A stretch of DNA of 43,679 nucleotides from Streptomyces sp. sk2.1 (GTDB taxonomy: Bacteria; Actinomycetota; Actinomycetes; Streptomycetales; Streptomycetaceae), in assembly GCF_008120935.1 (NCBI RefSeq), contig NZ_RDBO01000083.1, positions 73,743-117,421 on the forward strand, given 5' to 3'. The notes beneath the pieces are model-generated. The model did not search any database and was not told where the DNA came from. It saw only the letters and a program-made list of their open reading frames with translations. The position numbers were made by a program, and so were the translations under genes. Shown here piece after piece: positions 1-7,944 of the stretch (position 1 is its first letter; every line of letters starts with the position of its first letter).

Positions 1-456
1 GTGTGGGTGGCGATGACCACGGCCACGTTGTGCGCGGTGTTCGCGGTGGTGCTGGCGATCGGGCAGGTGGTGGTCGTCCGGCACCGGGCCGGCGGTGCGG
101 CGGACCTGGCGGCCCTGGCAGCGGCGGATCGGGCCCTGCAAGGCCCCGGGACGGCCTGTGGGGCCGCCGGGAAGGTGGCCGAGGCACAGGGGGCGGCGCT
201 GGTGCGGTGTGTGGTGGACGGGGAGGTCGCCGATGTGACGGCCCGAGTGGGGTTCGGGCCGTACGAATCGGAGATCAGGTCCCGGGCCGGTCCTCCGACC
301 GCCGCCGCCCCGACTCCGAAGGCCCTGACTCCGAAGGCTCCGGCCCCGGCCCCGACTCCGGCCCCGGATCCTGCCCCGGGTTCGGCTTCGAAGGGGTCGG
401 CTCCGGGGGACCCGGTTCTTCGGGAGGCTGCGGGGCGGAGCGGAGGAGTTCCGTGA
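1..456 (+). CDS. TadE-like secretion-associated protein, 5'-partial
   Basis: Small membrane-anchored protein of the Rv3654c/TadE-like family, which is found next to DEAD-box helicases and tad-type secretion genes in actinobacteria. Residues 4-26 form one hydrophobic segment, followed by the family's HRAGGAADLAALAAADRA signature, two Cys in a short globular part (AACG and VRCVV), then a Pro/Ala-rich tail of about 55 residues. Family members usually begin with a short RGSATVW-like stretch, so the window probably starts inside the gene and the first GTG is an internal Val codon. The last 182 bases overlap the 3' end of the convergent helicase gene. The tail is low-complexity on both strands there, so the exact C-terminus matters little. 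Family assignment is fairly secure; the role in pilus or secretion is inferred from the family. Confidence 0.75.
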   Translation: MWVAMTTATLCAVFAVVLAIGQVVVVRHRAGGAADLAALAAADRALQGPGTACGAAGKVAEAQGAALVRCVVDGEVADVTARVGFGPYESEIRSRAGPPTAAAPTPKALTPKAPAPAPTPAPDPAPGSASKGSAPGDPVLREAAGRSGGVP

Positions 457-2875
457 GGAGCCGCACGGCGCCGCGCTTGTGCAGCGGTTCGTTGCCGTTG
501 CCGCACTTGGGGGACTGGATGCAGGACGGGCAGCCCGCCTCGCACTCGCAGGAAGCGATGGCCCGGCGGGTCGCGGTCAGCCAGGCCCGGGCGGTGTGGA
601 AGGCCCGTTCGGCGAATCCGGCGCCGCCCGGGTGGCCGTCGTACACGAAGACCGTGGGCAGCAGGGTGTCCGGATGCAGCGGCACGGAGACGCCACCGAT
701 GTCCCACCGGTCGCAGGTGGCGAAGAGCGGCAGCATCCCGATCGACGCGTGCTCCGCGGCGTGCAGGGCCCCGCCCAGGATCTCCGGGTTGATCCGGGCG
801 GCGTCGAGCTGGTCCTCGGTGACCGTCCACCACACGGCCCGGGTGCGCAGGGTGCGGGGCGGCAGGTCCAGTTTGGTCTCGCCGAGGACCTCGCCGGTGA
901 TCAGTTTGCGACGCAGGAAGGAGACGACCTGGTTGGTCACCTCGACGGAGCCGTAACAGAGTCGTCCGTCACCCCAGGGGATCTCGGTGTCGGTCTCCAG
1001 GACGGCGATGGAAGTGGTGTCGCGCGCGGTGGTCGAGTACGGCGGGACGGCCTCCTCGACCAGGGCCACCGAGTCCTCCAGGTCCAGCTTCCGGACCAGG
1101 TAGGTGCGTCCCTGGTGGAGGTGGACGGCGCCTTCGTGGACAGCGGTGTGCGCGGCCGATTCGTCGACGGTGCCCAGGAGCCGGCCGGTGCCCTCCTCGA
1201 CGATCTGGACGGGGCGCCCGCCCTCGCCGCGGATGTCGGTGAGATCGACGGCGCGCTCGCGGCGGGTCCAGTGCCAGCCCGTGGCCCGTCTGCGCAGCAG
1301 CTTCGCAGCTTCCAGCTGCGGCAGCAGCTCGGCCACGGCGGGGCCGAAGAGATCCAGGTCGGGCCGGGTGAGGGGGAGCTCGGCCGCGGCGGCGCACAGA
1401 TGGGGGGCGAGGACGTACGGATTGTCCGGGTCGAGGACGGTCGACTCCACCGGTTGCTGGAACAGCGCCTCGGGGTGGTGGACGAGGAAGGTGTCCAGCG
1501 GGTCGTCGCGGGCCACCAGGACGGCCAGGGCGTCCTGGCCGGCGCGCCCGGCCCGGCCAGCCTGCTGCCACAACGACGCCCTGGTGCCGGGGTAGCCGGC
1601 GATGAGGACGGCGTCCAGCCCGGAGACGTCCACGCCGAGTTCCAGGGCGGTGGTGGCGGCCAGGCCGAGCAGCTGTCCGGAGTGCAGGGCGCGTTCCAGG
1701 GCGCGGCGCTCCTCGGGGAGGTAGCCCCCGCGGTAGGCGGCGACCCGGCCCGGCAGGGAGCGGTCCACCTCGGCGAGGCGCTCCTTGGCGATGACGGAGA
1801 TCAGCTCGGCGCCGCGCCGGGAGCGTACGAAGGCGACCGAGCGGACGCCCTGGACGGTCAGATCGGTGAGGAGGTCGGCGGTCTCGGCGGTGGCGGTGCG
1901 GCGTACGGGCGCGCCCTTCTCGCCGTGCAGCTCGGTCAGGGGCGGCTCCCACAGGGCGAAGACGAGCTTGCCGCGGGGCGAGGCGTCGTCGGTGATCTCC
2001 GTGACCCGGAGGCCGGTGAGGCGGCCCGCGGCGACGGAGGGCTCCGCCGCCGTGGCGGAGGCGAGGAGGAAGACCGGATCCGCGCCGTAACGGGTGCACA
2101 GACGGCGGAGGCGGCGCACCACCTGGGCGACGTGGGAGCCGAAGACGCCGCGGTAGGTGTGGCACTCGTCGATGACGACGAAGCGCAGGGCACGGAGGAA
2201 GGAGGACCAGCGGGGGTGGGACGGGAGTATGCCGCGGTGCAGCATGTCGGGGTTGGTCAGGACGTAGTTGGCGTACTGACGCACCCATTCGCGTTCCTCG
2301 ACCGGGGTGTCGCCGTCGTGGACCGCGGGTCTGATGGCGTTGCCGAGCGGCGCCGCGAGTTCCTTCACCGCCCGCCTCTGGTCGGCGGCCAGGGCCTTGG
2401 TGGGGGCCAGGTACAGGGCGGTGGAGCCGCGGCCGTTCGGGGCCTCGGAACCGTCGAGCAGGGTGCTGAGGACGGGGGCGAGGTAGGCGAGCGACTTGCC
2501 GGACGCGGTGCCGGTGGCGATGACCACGGATTCGCCGTCCAGGGCGTGCTCGGCGGCCGCCGCCTGGTGGGCCCACGGATGGTCGATTCCGGCCTTCCGG
2601 ATCGCGGCGACGACTTCCGGCCGGATGCGATCGGGCCAGATGGCATGGGTTCCCGCGCGCGGGGGCAAGTGCTCCGTATGAGTGATGCGCGCGGACCGGC
2701 CCGCCACTGCGGCGAGTCGGTCGAGGACCATGTCGGGAGAGGGGCTGGAGTCCTCGTTCCCGGGTGGTCGGCTGGGGCGGTGATTCTTGGCCATCGGCAC
2801 CGAGTGTGTCACTGGCGTGACGGACAATGGCCCCAAGGCGTCGTGCATGCCTGCTGGTAAGTGATTGAATGCCAT
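275..2875 (-). CDS. DEAD/DEAH-box helicase with DUF1998/MZB-type zinc C-terminus (MrfA/Hrq1-like)
   Basis: Superfamily 2 DNA helicase, 866 aa from the ATG at 2875. Visible motifs are a Walker A (GTASGKS), a DECH Walker B (VIDECHTY), motif III SAT and motif VI QAGRAGR. A Cys cluster near the C-terminus (CECEAGCPSCIQSPKCGN) is typical of DUF1998/MZB helicases such as Bacillus MrfA and yeast Hrq1, which act in DNA-damage repair. An in-frame extension to 3052 would run into bldG and is rejected. ATG 2794 (MAKNHR) is another possible start, but the MAFNHLPAG start is the one I recall in Streptomyces orthologues. Beyond the zinc cluster is a Pro/Glu/Ser-rich tail of about 45 residues whose codons overlap the TadE-like gene. 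It is divergent from bldG, so the 79-bp gap must hold both promoters. Confidence 0.9.
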   Translation of the reverse strand: MAFNHLPAGMHDALGPLSVTPVTHSVPMAKNHRPSRPPGNEDSSPSPDMVLDRLAAVAGRSARITHTEHLPPRAGTHAIWPDRIRPEVVAAIRKAGIDHPWAHQAAAAEHALDGESVVIATGTASGKSLAYLAPVLSTLLDGSEAPNGRGSTALYLAPTKALAADQRRAVKELAAPLGNAIRPAVHDGDTPVEEREWVRQYANYVLTNPDMLHRGILPSHPRWSSFLRALRFVVIDECHTYRGVFGSHVAQVVRRLRRLCTRYGADPVFLLASATAAEPSVAAGRLTGLRVTEITDDASPRGKLVFALWEPPLTELHGEKGAPVRRTATAETADLLTDLTVQGVRSVAFVRSRRGAELISVIAKERLAEVDRSLPGRVAAYRGGYLPEERRALERALHSGQLLGLAATTALELGVDVSGLDAVLIAGYPGTRASLWQQAGRAGRAGQDALAVLVARDDPLDTFLVHHPEALFQQPVESTVLDPDNPYVLAPHLCAAAAELPLTRPDLDLFGPAVAELLPQLEAAKLLRRRATGWHWTRRERAVDLTDIRGEGGRPVQIVEEGTGRLLGTVDESAAHTAVHEGAVHLHQGRTYLVRKLDLEDSVALVEEAVPPYSTTARDTTSIAVLETDTEIPWGDGRLCYGSVEVTNQVVSFLRRKLITGEVLGETKLDLPPRTLRTRAVWWTVTEDQLDAARINPEILGGALHAAEHASIGMLPLFATCDRWDIGGVSVPLHPDTLLPTVFVYDGHPGGAGFAERAFHTARAWLTATRRAIASCECEAGCPSCIQSPKCGNGNEPLHKRGAVRLLTELLRSAPQPPEEPGPPEPTPSKPNPGQDPGPESGPGPEPSESGPSESGRRRSEDRPGT

Positions 2876-2954
2876 CGCGGCTGGCGATCCGTTCCCCGGC
2901 TCCGCCGGGGAGACCGAGGGGCGACCCGCTCGATAGCAAGGTGCTGGAGGATCC

Positions 2955-3308
2955 GTGGACCTGTCCTTGTCGACTCGCAATGTGTCCGGCCCTGGTGGCG
3001 ACCGTACGGTCGTCGAGGTCGGTGGCGAGATTGATGTGTATACCGCGCCCAAGCTGCGCGAGCAGTTGGTCGAGTTGGTGAATGACGGCAGCTACCACCT
3101 GGTTGTCGACATGGAAGGCGTCGACTTCCTCGACTCCACCGGTCTCGGCGTGCTGGTGGGCGGCCTGAAGCGTGTCCGGGCCCATGAGGGCTCGCTGCGT
3201 TTGGTCTGCAACCAGGAGCGCATTCTCAAGATCTTCCGGATCACTGGTCTGACCAAGGTGTTCCCGATCCACACCACGGTCGACGAGGCCGTCGCGGCCA
3301 CCGACTGA
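2955..3308 (+). CDS. bldG: Anti-sigma factor antagonist BldG
   Basis: STAS-domain anti-anti-sigma factor of 117 aa, nearly identical to Streptomyces BldG as I remember it. BldG is needed for aerial mycelium and antibiotic production, binds anti-sigma factors and is switched off by phosphorylation. The conserved phospho-acceptor serine lies in DSTGLG (Ser61 from this start; a start a few codons downstream would give the published Ser57 numbering). GTG start at 2955, preceded by GGAGG (2946-2950). The anti-sigma partner gene is downstream at 4218. In S. coelicolor the two genes are close together and partly co-transcribed; here a 0.9-kb repeat-rich spacer separates them. Confidence 0.97.
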   Translation: MDLSLSTRNVSGPGGDRTVVEVGGEIDVYTAPKLREQLVELVNDGSYHLVVDMEGVDFLDSTGLGVLVGGLKRVRAHEGSLRLVCNQERILKIFRITGLTKVFPIHTTVDEAVAATD

Positions 3309-4217
3309 CGTCCGGTTCCACCGTTCGGGCCGGCCGAGAGGCCGGTCCGGCACCGGGCCGGCGCACGGTTCGGTGCCGGACCCCGGCGGGCGGACCGTGC
3401 GACGCGGACGGGCTTCCCCGTCGGGCGGTCGGTTGCCGTGTACGGGTCACCGGGCGGTCGCGCGGCTTCCCTGCCGGGCGGTCGGAGGCGCGGCTCATTT
3501 GGTCGGGTACGGGCGAGCGGTGGCCGGGAAACCGGCGCCGGGAGCCCTGAACGGCCGAAGGAGTCGGAACGATCCGGTGCCTCGGTACGGGGTCGGGTGT
3601 CCGGGCGGTGGCCGGAGGGTCTTCCGGCCGGGCTTTCGGTGTCCGGGTGGCCGACCAGGTTGCCCGGAACGGCCGGGGCTCGCCGAACGGCCCGGTTGTC
3701 CGCCGGGTGGTCCGGCCGTCTACCGGTCGGACGGGTGATCGTGTCGCCGGTGGTCGGTGTGGCTGTCCGCCGGTCGGGTCATTGCCCGGCCGGGGTGCCG
3801 GTCGACGCTCGGCCGATCGGCGGCCGGGCGGATGCCGGGCAGTCGACCGCTTGTGGTTCGGCAGGTGGTGGCCGGTCTGCCGCCCCGGGGTTTGTGGGTC
3901 GGCACGGACCGGTGTGTGATGGTCGGTGGCGGCCCGTCGGCCGGGCTGCACGTTCGGTGCCCGGTCGGCCCGGAAGCGGGTCGGTCACCGGGCGGACGTC
4001 CGTGGGCGTCCGTCGGTTGGTGGATGTCTGTCGTCGGCCGGTGGCCTGCGTCGGCGGTCCGGTTCGTCCGGCGGTCGACGGACAGGTCGGCTGGTTGTCG
4101 ATCCCTGCAGGTTCCGGCAAAGAAGTTCGTTCCTGCAGGTTCCGGAAGAAGAGCAGGGGCGCCGGGCAGCGGGCCCGGGACCCTGGGATGCACGCCCGTA
4201 CGTCTGAGGGGGATCGC
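3309..4217. repeat. Repeat-rich 909-bp spacer between bldG and the anti-sigma gene
   Basis: No gene is supported here. The sequence is dominated by irregular repeats of GGTCGG/CCGGTCGG/GGCCGG words, at least a dozen GGTCGG occurrences between about 3425 and 4050. Open frames across it translate to Gly/Arg/Pro/Ser-rich sequence with no domain character, and one merely runs on in frame into the anti-sigma gene. It separates a pair of regulators that are normally adjacent. Confidence 0.6.
4104..4145. repeat. 14-bp direct repeat with palindromic core upstream of the anti-sigma gene
   Basis: CCTGCAGGTTCCGG occurs at 4104-4117 and again at 4132-4145, a period of 28 bp, with AAAGAAGTTCG between. 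Each copy holds the 8-bp palindrome CCTGCAGG. The pair lies about 75-115 bp upstream of the ATG at 4218, where an operator or promoter element could sit. Function is inference only. Confidence 0.5.
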
Positions 4218-4700
4218 ATGGCCACCGTTGAACTCCGCTTCAGTGCCCAGCCCGAACACGTCAGGACGGCCCGCCTCGTGGCCGCCGCCGTGGCACGCCG
4301 GGCGGGTATCGACGAAGCCGTGCTCGACGAGGTCAGACTCGCCGTCGGTGAGGCGTGCAGCCGCGCCGTCGGGCTGCACCGCAGCCATGGCATCACCGCT
4401 CCCGTCACCGTCGCCCTGATCGAGGAGGAGAAGTCCTTCGCGGTGGAGGTCGGCGACGAGGTGCCGGGGCCGGGTGCCGAGCCCACCCTCGGCGGGCGGT
4501 CCGGAGCGTCCGAGGCACACGGCGCCACGCCCGGCGCGGGGCTCGACGAACCGGATCAGGAGAGCGACGCGGACGGCGAGGACCAGATGGGTCTCGCGGT
4601 CATCAGCGGCCTCGTCGACGACGTGGAGGTCCGGTCGGGGATCAACGGCGGAGTGATCCGCATGACCTGGCCGAAGGCACCCGTGGACGTCCTTCCTTGA
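4218..4700 (+). CDS. Anti-sigma factor, RsbW-like ATP-binding (ApgA-type)
   Basis: 160-aa GHKL-fold serine kinase/anti-sigma factor encoded just downstream of bldG; its position matches S. coelicolor SCO3548 (ApgA). The N box is in DEVRLAVGEACSRAV (around residues 35-50), the G1-type segment is VEVGDEVPGPG, and the last block GLAVISGLVDDVEV is typical of the family. Between them lies a Gly/Ala/Asp/Glu-rich linker of about 40 residues. ATG 4218 was chosen for its upstream GAGGGGG and because homology begins there. BldG would bind this protein and release its sigma factor. The stop codon lies inside the first unit of an octamer array. Confidence 0.88.
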   Translation: MATVELRFSAQPEHVRTARLVAAAVARRAGIDEAVLDEVRLAVGEACSRAVGLHRSHGITAPVTVALIEEEKSFAVEVGDEVPGPGAEPTLGGRSGASEAHGATPGAGLDEPDQESDADGEDQMGLAVISGLVDDVEVRSGINGGVIRMTWPKAPVDVLP

Positions 4701-4736
4701 AGACTTGAAGACTTGAAGACTTGAAGACTTGAAGAC
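4697..4736. repeat. Five perfect tandem copies of TTGAAGAC
   Basis: The unit TTGAAGAC repeats exactly at 4697-4704, 4705-4712, 4713-4720, 4721-4728 and 4729-4736, followed by degenerate copies (CTTGAAGG, ACACGGAAGG) to about 4760. The first copy contains the TGA stop (4698-4700) of the anti-sigma gene. The unit is not a multiple of three and is A-rich, unlike its surroundings, so slippage could alter the gene end or the spacing to downstream signals. Confidence 0.95.
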
Positions 4737-4908
4737 ACGGAAGGCTTGAAGGACACGGAAGGCCCGGAGGGCGCGGGAGGCGCTCCGCCGAGGTTTCCGG
4801 AAGCGTGCCCCGGGGCACATCACCGTCTCCGTCGGGGGCGGTCCGCCCGCCGGGACGTGGTTCCATCCCTCTTCCGGCCCATTTCTCGTTTCCCGATCCG
4901 CCATTTGA

Positions 4909-4930
4909 GGCCCTGCTGAGCAGGGCCTTT
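4909..4930 (+). terminator. Rho-independent-type terminator after the anti-sigma gene
   Basis: The near-perfect palindrome GGCCCTGCTGAGCAGGGCC (4909-4927) is followed by TTTATT. It closes the bldG/anti-sigma unit before hppA. The rest of 4737-5120 holds no gene; from about 4860 it becomes unusually AT-rich for this genome and probably contains the hppA promoter. Confidence 0.75.
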
Positions 4931-5120
4931 ATTCATTTCCAAGTGATCGACGATCCCGGAAAATGCGCCTGCCCCATTACTGCATTCGGGTCGACCTCGT
5001 GTCCCGATCATTTAATGACCGGCCGGTTGCGGGCAATTAGATTTACCGCGCACTGTTTTGATCGGCTCCCGCTCCTTACAATTCGTCCACGACTTGAGCG
5101 CTGAGCATCAAGGAGGACGT

Positions 5121-7463
5121 ATGGCGGAGATCTTCAACACCCCACTGGCAGGACTGGCGCAAGATTCCGCATTCTCCGGCCCCTCCGGCCCACCCGATTC
5201 CCTGGCCGCCGCGGTGCTCACCGACAGCAATCGGGTGATCGTGGTCGTCGTCGCGGTCGTGGCCGTCGCGGCCCTGGTAGTGGCCCGGTTGCTGGTGCGC
5301 CAGGTGCTGGCGGCCGGTGAGGGCACCGAGCGCATGAAAGAGATCGCGGCCGCCGTCCAGGAAGGCGCGAACGCCTATCTGGCCCGGCAGCTGCGTACCG
5401 TGGGCGTCTTTGCCGTCGTGGTCTTCTTCCTTCTGTTGCTGCTGCCGGCCGACAACTGGTCGCAGCGTGCGGGGCGTTCGTTGTTCTTCCTCATCGGTGC
5501 GCTTTTCTCGGCGGCCACCGGATACATCGGTATGCGGCTCGCCGTGCGCAGTAATGTCCGTGTGGCGGCTGCTGCGCGTGAGGCGACGCCCGCGGAGGGA
5601 GAACCGGAAAAAGATCTCACCGCCGTTTCGCACAAGGCGATGAAGATCGCTTTTCGTACCGGTGGTGTGGTCGGCATGATCACCGTGGGGCTCGGTCTGC
5701 TCGGTGCCTCCTGTGTCGTACTCGTCTATGCCGCCGACGCCCCGAAGGTGCTGGAGGGCTTCGGCCTCGGGGCCGCGCTGATCGCCATGTTCATGAGGGT
5801 CGGGGGTGGGATCTTCACCAAGGCGGCGGACGTCGGCGCCGACCTCGTGGGCAAGGTCGAGCAGGGCATCCCGGAGGACGACCCGCGCAACGCGGCCACC
5901 ATCGCCGACAACGTGGGCGACAACGTCGGCGACTGCGCGGGCATGGCGGCCGACCTCTTCGAGTCGTACGCCGTGACGCTCGTCGCCGCGCTGATCCTGG
6001 GCAAGGCCGCCTTCGGCGACTCGGGGCTGGCCTTCCCGCTGATCGTCCCGGCGATCGGGGTGGTCACCGCGATGATCGGGATCTTCGCGGTCGCCCCGCG
6101 CCGCGCCGACCGCAGCGGAATGACCGCCATCAACCGCGGCTTCTTCGTCTCCGCGGTGATCTCGCTGGTGCTGGTGGCCGTGGCCGTCTTCGCCTACCTG
6201 CCCTCCTCGTACGCGGAGCTGGACGGGGTCGGCGACAGCTCGATCACCTCGCACGGCGGCGACCCGCGGCTCCTCGCCCTGGTCGCCGTCGCCATCGGCA
6301 TCGTGCTGGCGGCCCTGATCCAGCAGCTGACCGGTTACTTCACCGAGACCGGCCGACGCCCCGTCCAGGACATCGGCAAGTCCTCGCTGACCGGACCGGC
6401 CACCGTCGTGCTCGCCGGGATCTCCATCGGGCTGGAGTCCGCCGTCTACACGGCGCTGCTGATCGGACTCGGCGTCTACGGGGCGTTCCTGCTCGGCGGC
6501 ACGTCGATCATGCTGGCGCTCTTCGCGGTGGCCCTGGCGGGGACCGGGCTGCTCACCACCGTCGGCGTCATCGTCGCCATGGACACCTTCGGGCCGGTCT
6601 CGGACAACGCGCAGGGCATCGCCGAGATGTCGGGTGACGTCACGGGGGCCGGTGCGCAGGTCCTCACCGACCTCGACGCCGTCGGCAACACCACGAAGGC
6701 CATCACCAAGGGCATCGCCATCGCCACCGCGGTCCTGGCGGCGTCGGCGCTCTTCGGCTCGTACCGCGACGCGATCGCCACGGCGGTCGACGAGGTGGGG
6801 GCCGGGGCGGGTGAGATGACGCTCAGCCTGGACATCTCGCAGCCGAACAACCTGGTGGGACTGATCCTCGGCGCCGCGGTCGTCTTCCTCTTCTCCGGGC
6901 TCGCGATCAACGCGGTGTCGCGGTCCGCCGGAGCGGTGGTCTACGAGGTGCGGCGGCAGTTCCGCGAGCACCCGGGGATCATGGACCGCGGCGAGCGGCC
7001 CGAGTACGGGCGCGTCGTCGACATCTGCACCAAGGACGCCCTGCGCGAACTCGCCACGCCCGGCCTGCTCGCCGTCCTGGCGCCGATCGCCGTCGGGTTC
7101 ACGTTCGGCGTCGGGGCGCTCGGCTCGTACCTCGCGGGCGCCATCGGGACGGGCACCCTGATGGCGGTCTTCCTCGCCAACTCCGGCGGGGCGTGGGACA
7201 ACGCCAAGAAACTCGTCGAGGACGGCCATCACGGCGGCAAGGGCAGCGAGGCCCATGCCGCGACCGTCATCGGCGACACGGTCGGCGACCCGTTCAAGGA
7301 CACGGCCGGCCCGGCGATCAACCCCTTGCTCAAGGTGATGAACCTGGTCGCGCTGCTCATCGCTCCGGCGGTGGTGCAGATGTCGACGACGCGCCCGTAC
7401 TCGGGCCGCTCGCCGCGGTCCATGATCCCCGGGTGCTCGCGGAACTGCCGCCGCACCTCGTAG
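5121..7463 (+). CDS. hppA: K+-independent proton-pumping pyrophosphatase, 3' end replaced by a fold-back
   Basis: Membrane-bound H+-translocating inorganic pyrophosphatase with many membrane segments. Signature motifs are DVGADLVGKVE, the PPi/Mg site DNVGDNVGDCAGMAADLFES, and the C-terminal GDTVGDPFKDTAGPA. Lys in NTTKAITKG marks the K+-independent subclass. ATG 5121 is chosen for its strong AAGGAGG (5110-5116); an upstream in-frame start at 5058 has none. Native sequence runs to Val752 (codon 7374-7376). The remaining 28 residues, rich in Arg, Ser and Pro, are read from an inverted copy of the gene's own bases 6881-7032. The last membrane segment and tail, about 40-45 residues by family length, are therefore missing. 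The gene is either truncated in the genome or misassembled. Confidence 0.9.
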   Translation: MAEIFNTPLAGLAQDSAFSGPSGPPDSLAAAVLTDSNRVIVVVVAVVAVAALVVARLLVRQVLAAGEGTERMKEIAAAVQEGANAYLARQLRTVGVFAVVVFFLLLLLPADNWSQRAGRSLFFLIGALFSAATGYIGMRLAVRSNVRVAAAAREATPAEGEPEKDLTAVSHKAMKIAFRTGGVVGMITVGLGLLGASCVVLVYAADAPKVLEGFGLGAALIAMFMRVGGGIFTKAADVGADLVGKVEQGIPEDDPRNAATIADNVGDNVGDCAGMAADLFESYAVTLVAALILGKAAFGDSGLAFPLIVPAIGVVTAMIGIFAVAPRRADRSGMTAINRGFFVSAVISLVLVAVAVFAYLPSSYAELDGVGDSSITSHGGDPRLLALVAVAIGIVLAALIQQLTGYFTETGRRPVQDIGKSSLTGPATVVLAGISIGLESAVYTALLIGLGVYGAFLLGGTSIMLALFAVALAGTGLLTTVGVIVAMDTFGPVSDNAQGIAEMSGDVTGAGAQVLTDLDAVGNTTKAITKGIAIATAVLAASALFGSYRDAIATAVDEVGAGAGEMTLSLDISQPNNLVGLILGAAVVFLFSGLAINAVSRSAGAVVYEVRRQFREHPGIMDRGERPEYGRVVDICTKDALRELATPGLLAVLAPIAVGFTFGVGALGSYLAGAIGTGTLMAVFLANSGGAWDNAKKLVEDGHHGGKGSEAHAATVIGDTVGDPFKDTAGPAINPLLKVMNLVALLIAPAVVQMSTTRPYSGRSPRSMIPGCSRNCRRTS

Positions 7464-7523
7464 ACCACCGCTCCGGCGGACCGCGACACCGCGTTGATCG
7501 CGAGCCCGGAGAAGAGGAAGACG
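6881..7523. repeat. 152-bp perfect inverted repeat inside and after hppA
   Basis: Bases 6881-7032 of hppA reappear as their exact reverse complement at 7372-7523, with 339 bp between the arms. Aligning by eye gives no mismatch across 152 bp. The join at about 7371-7376 sits where hppA GGTGGT meets the inverted GGTGCA, a few bases of microhomology. Confidence 0.95.
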
Positions 7524-7618
7524 GCCGCACCCCGCAGGGCACGCTCGGCCGCGAGACCTACGCCGCCGCCTCCGACTTCTACGAACGCTCCCTGCCCCCG
7601 GCGGGCGGTGCGTCCTGA
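7524..7618 (+). pseudogene. Orphan 3' gene fragment after the fold-back
   Basis: The frame running through the inverted arm continues as ..GTLGRETYAAASDFYERSLP.. and stops at 7616-7618. This looks like a genuine protein C-terminus and is unlike the arm before it. I do not recognise the family. It may be the end of an unrelated gene joined here by the same event that truncated hppA. The stretch 7619-7944 has no gene; its first 70 bases are strongly pyrimidine-rich (CTCCGTCCGCTTCC-like). Confidence 0.35.
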
Positions 7619-7944
7619 TGTGCCGTCCGCTCCTCCGTCCGCTTCCTCCCCCGCTTTTCCGGCCGCCCTTCCGTCCGTTCCTTCGCCCCTGCCCGATCGT
7701 TCGCCCGGCCGCATCGTGGCGGGGGCGCCGCAAGCCGGTTCGGGCCGTCGAATCCGTACCCCGTTCGAGTGGTTGCTCGTTCAGGCGTTCCTGGGTTCCG
7801 GGGGCTGCGTGGGTGAGTTGTATCTCCCTCATTTCCCTTGGTGCAAATGGCTGCAAAAGGCCATCCACCGGACGTCCGGCTCGCGGAAGGAGGGCGCCCG
7901 CCGTGTAAGTTCCGGGGCCGAGAGCCTTGGAAGGGACCAAACCG

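Noticed and set aside
3438..4217. A 260-residue N-terminal extension of the anti-sigma factor
   Set aside because: The frame is open but Gly/Arg/Pro-rich with no domain character; homology and a ribosome site begin at 4218.
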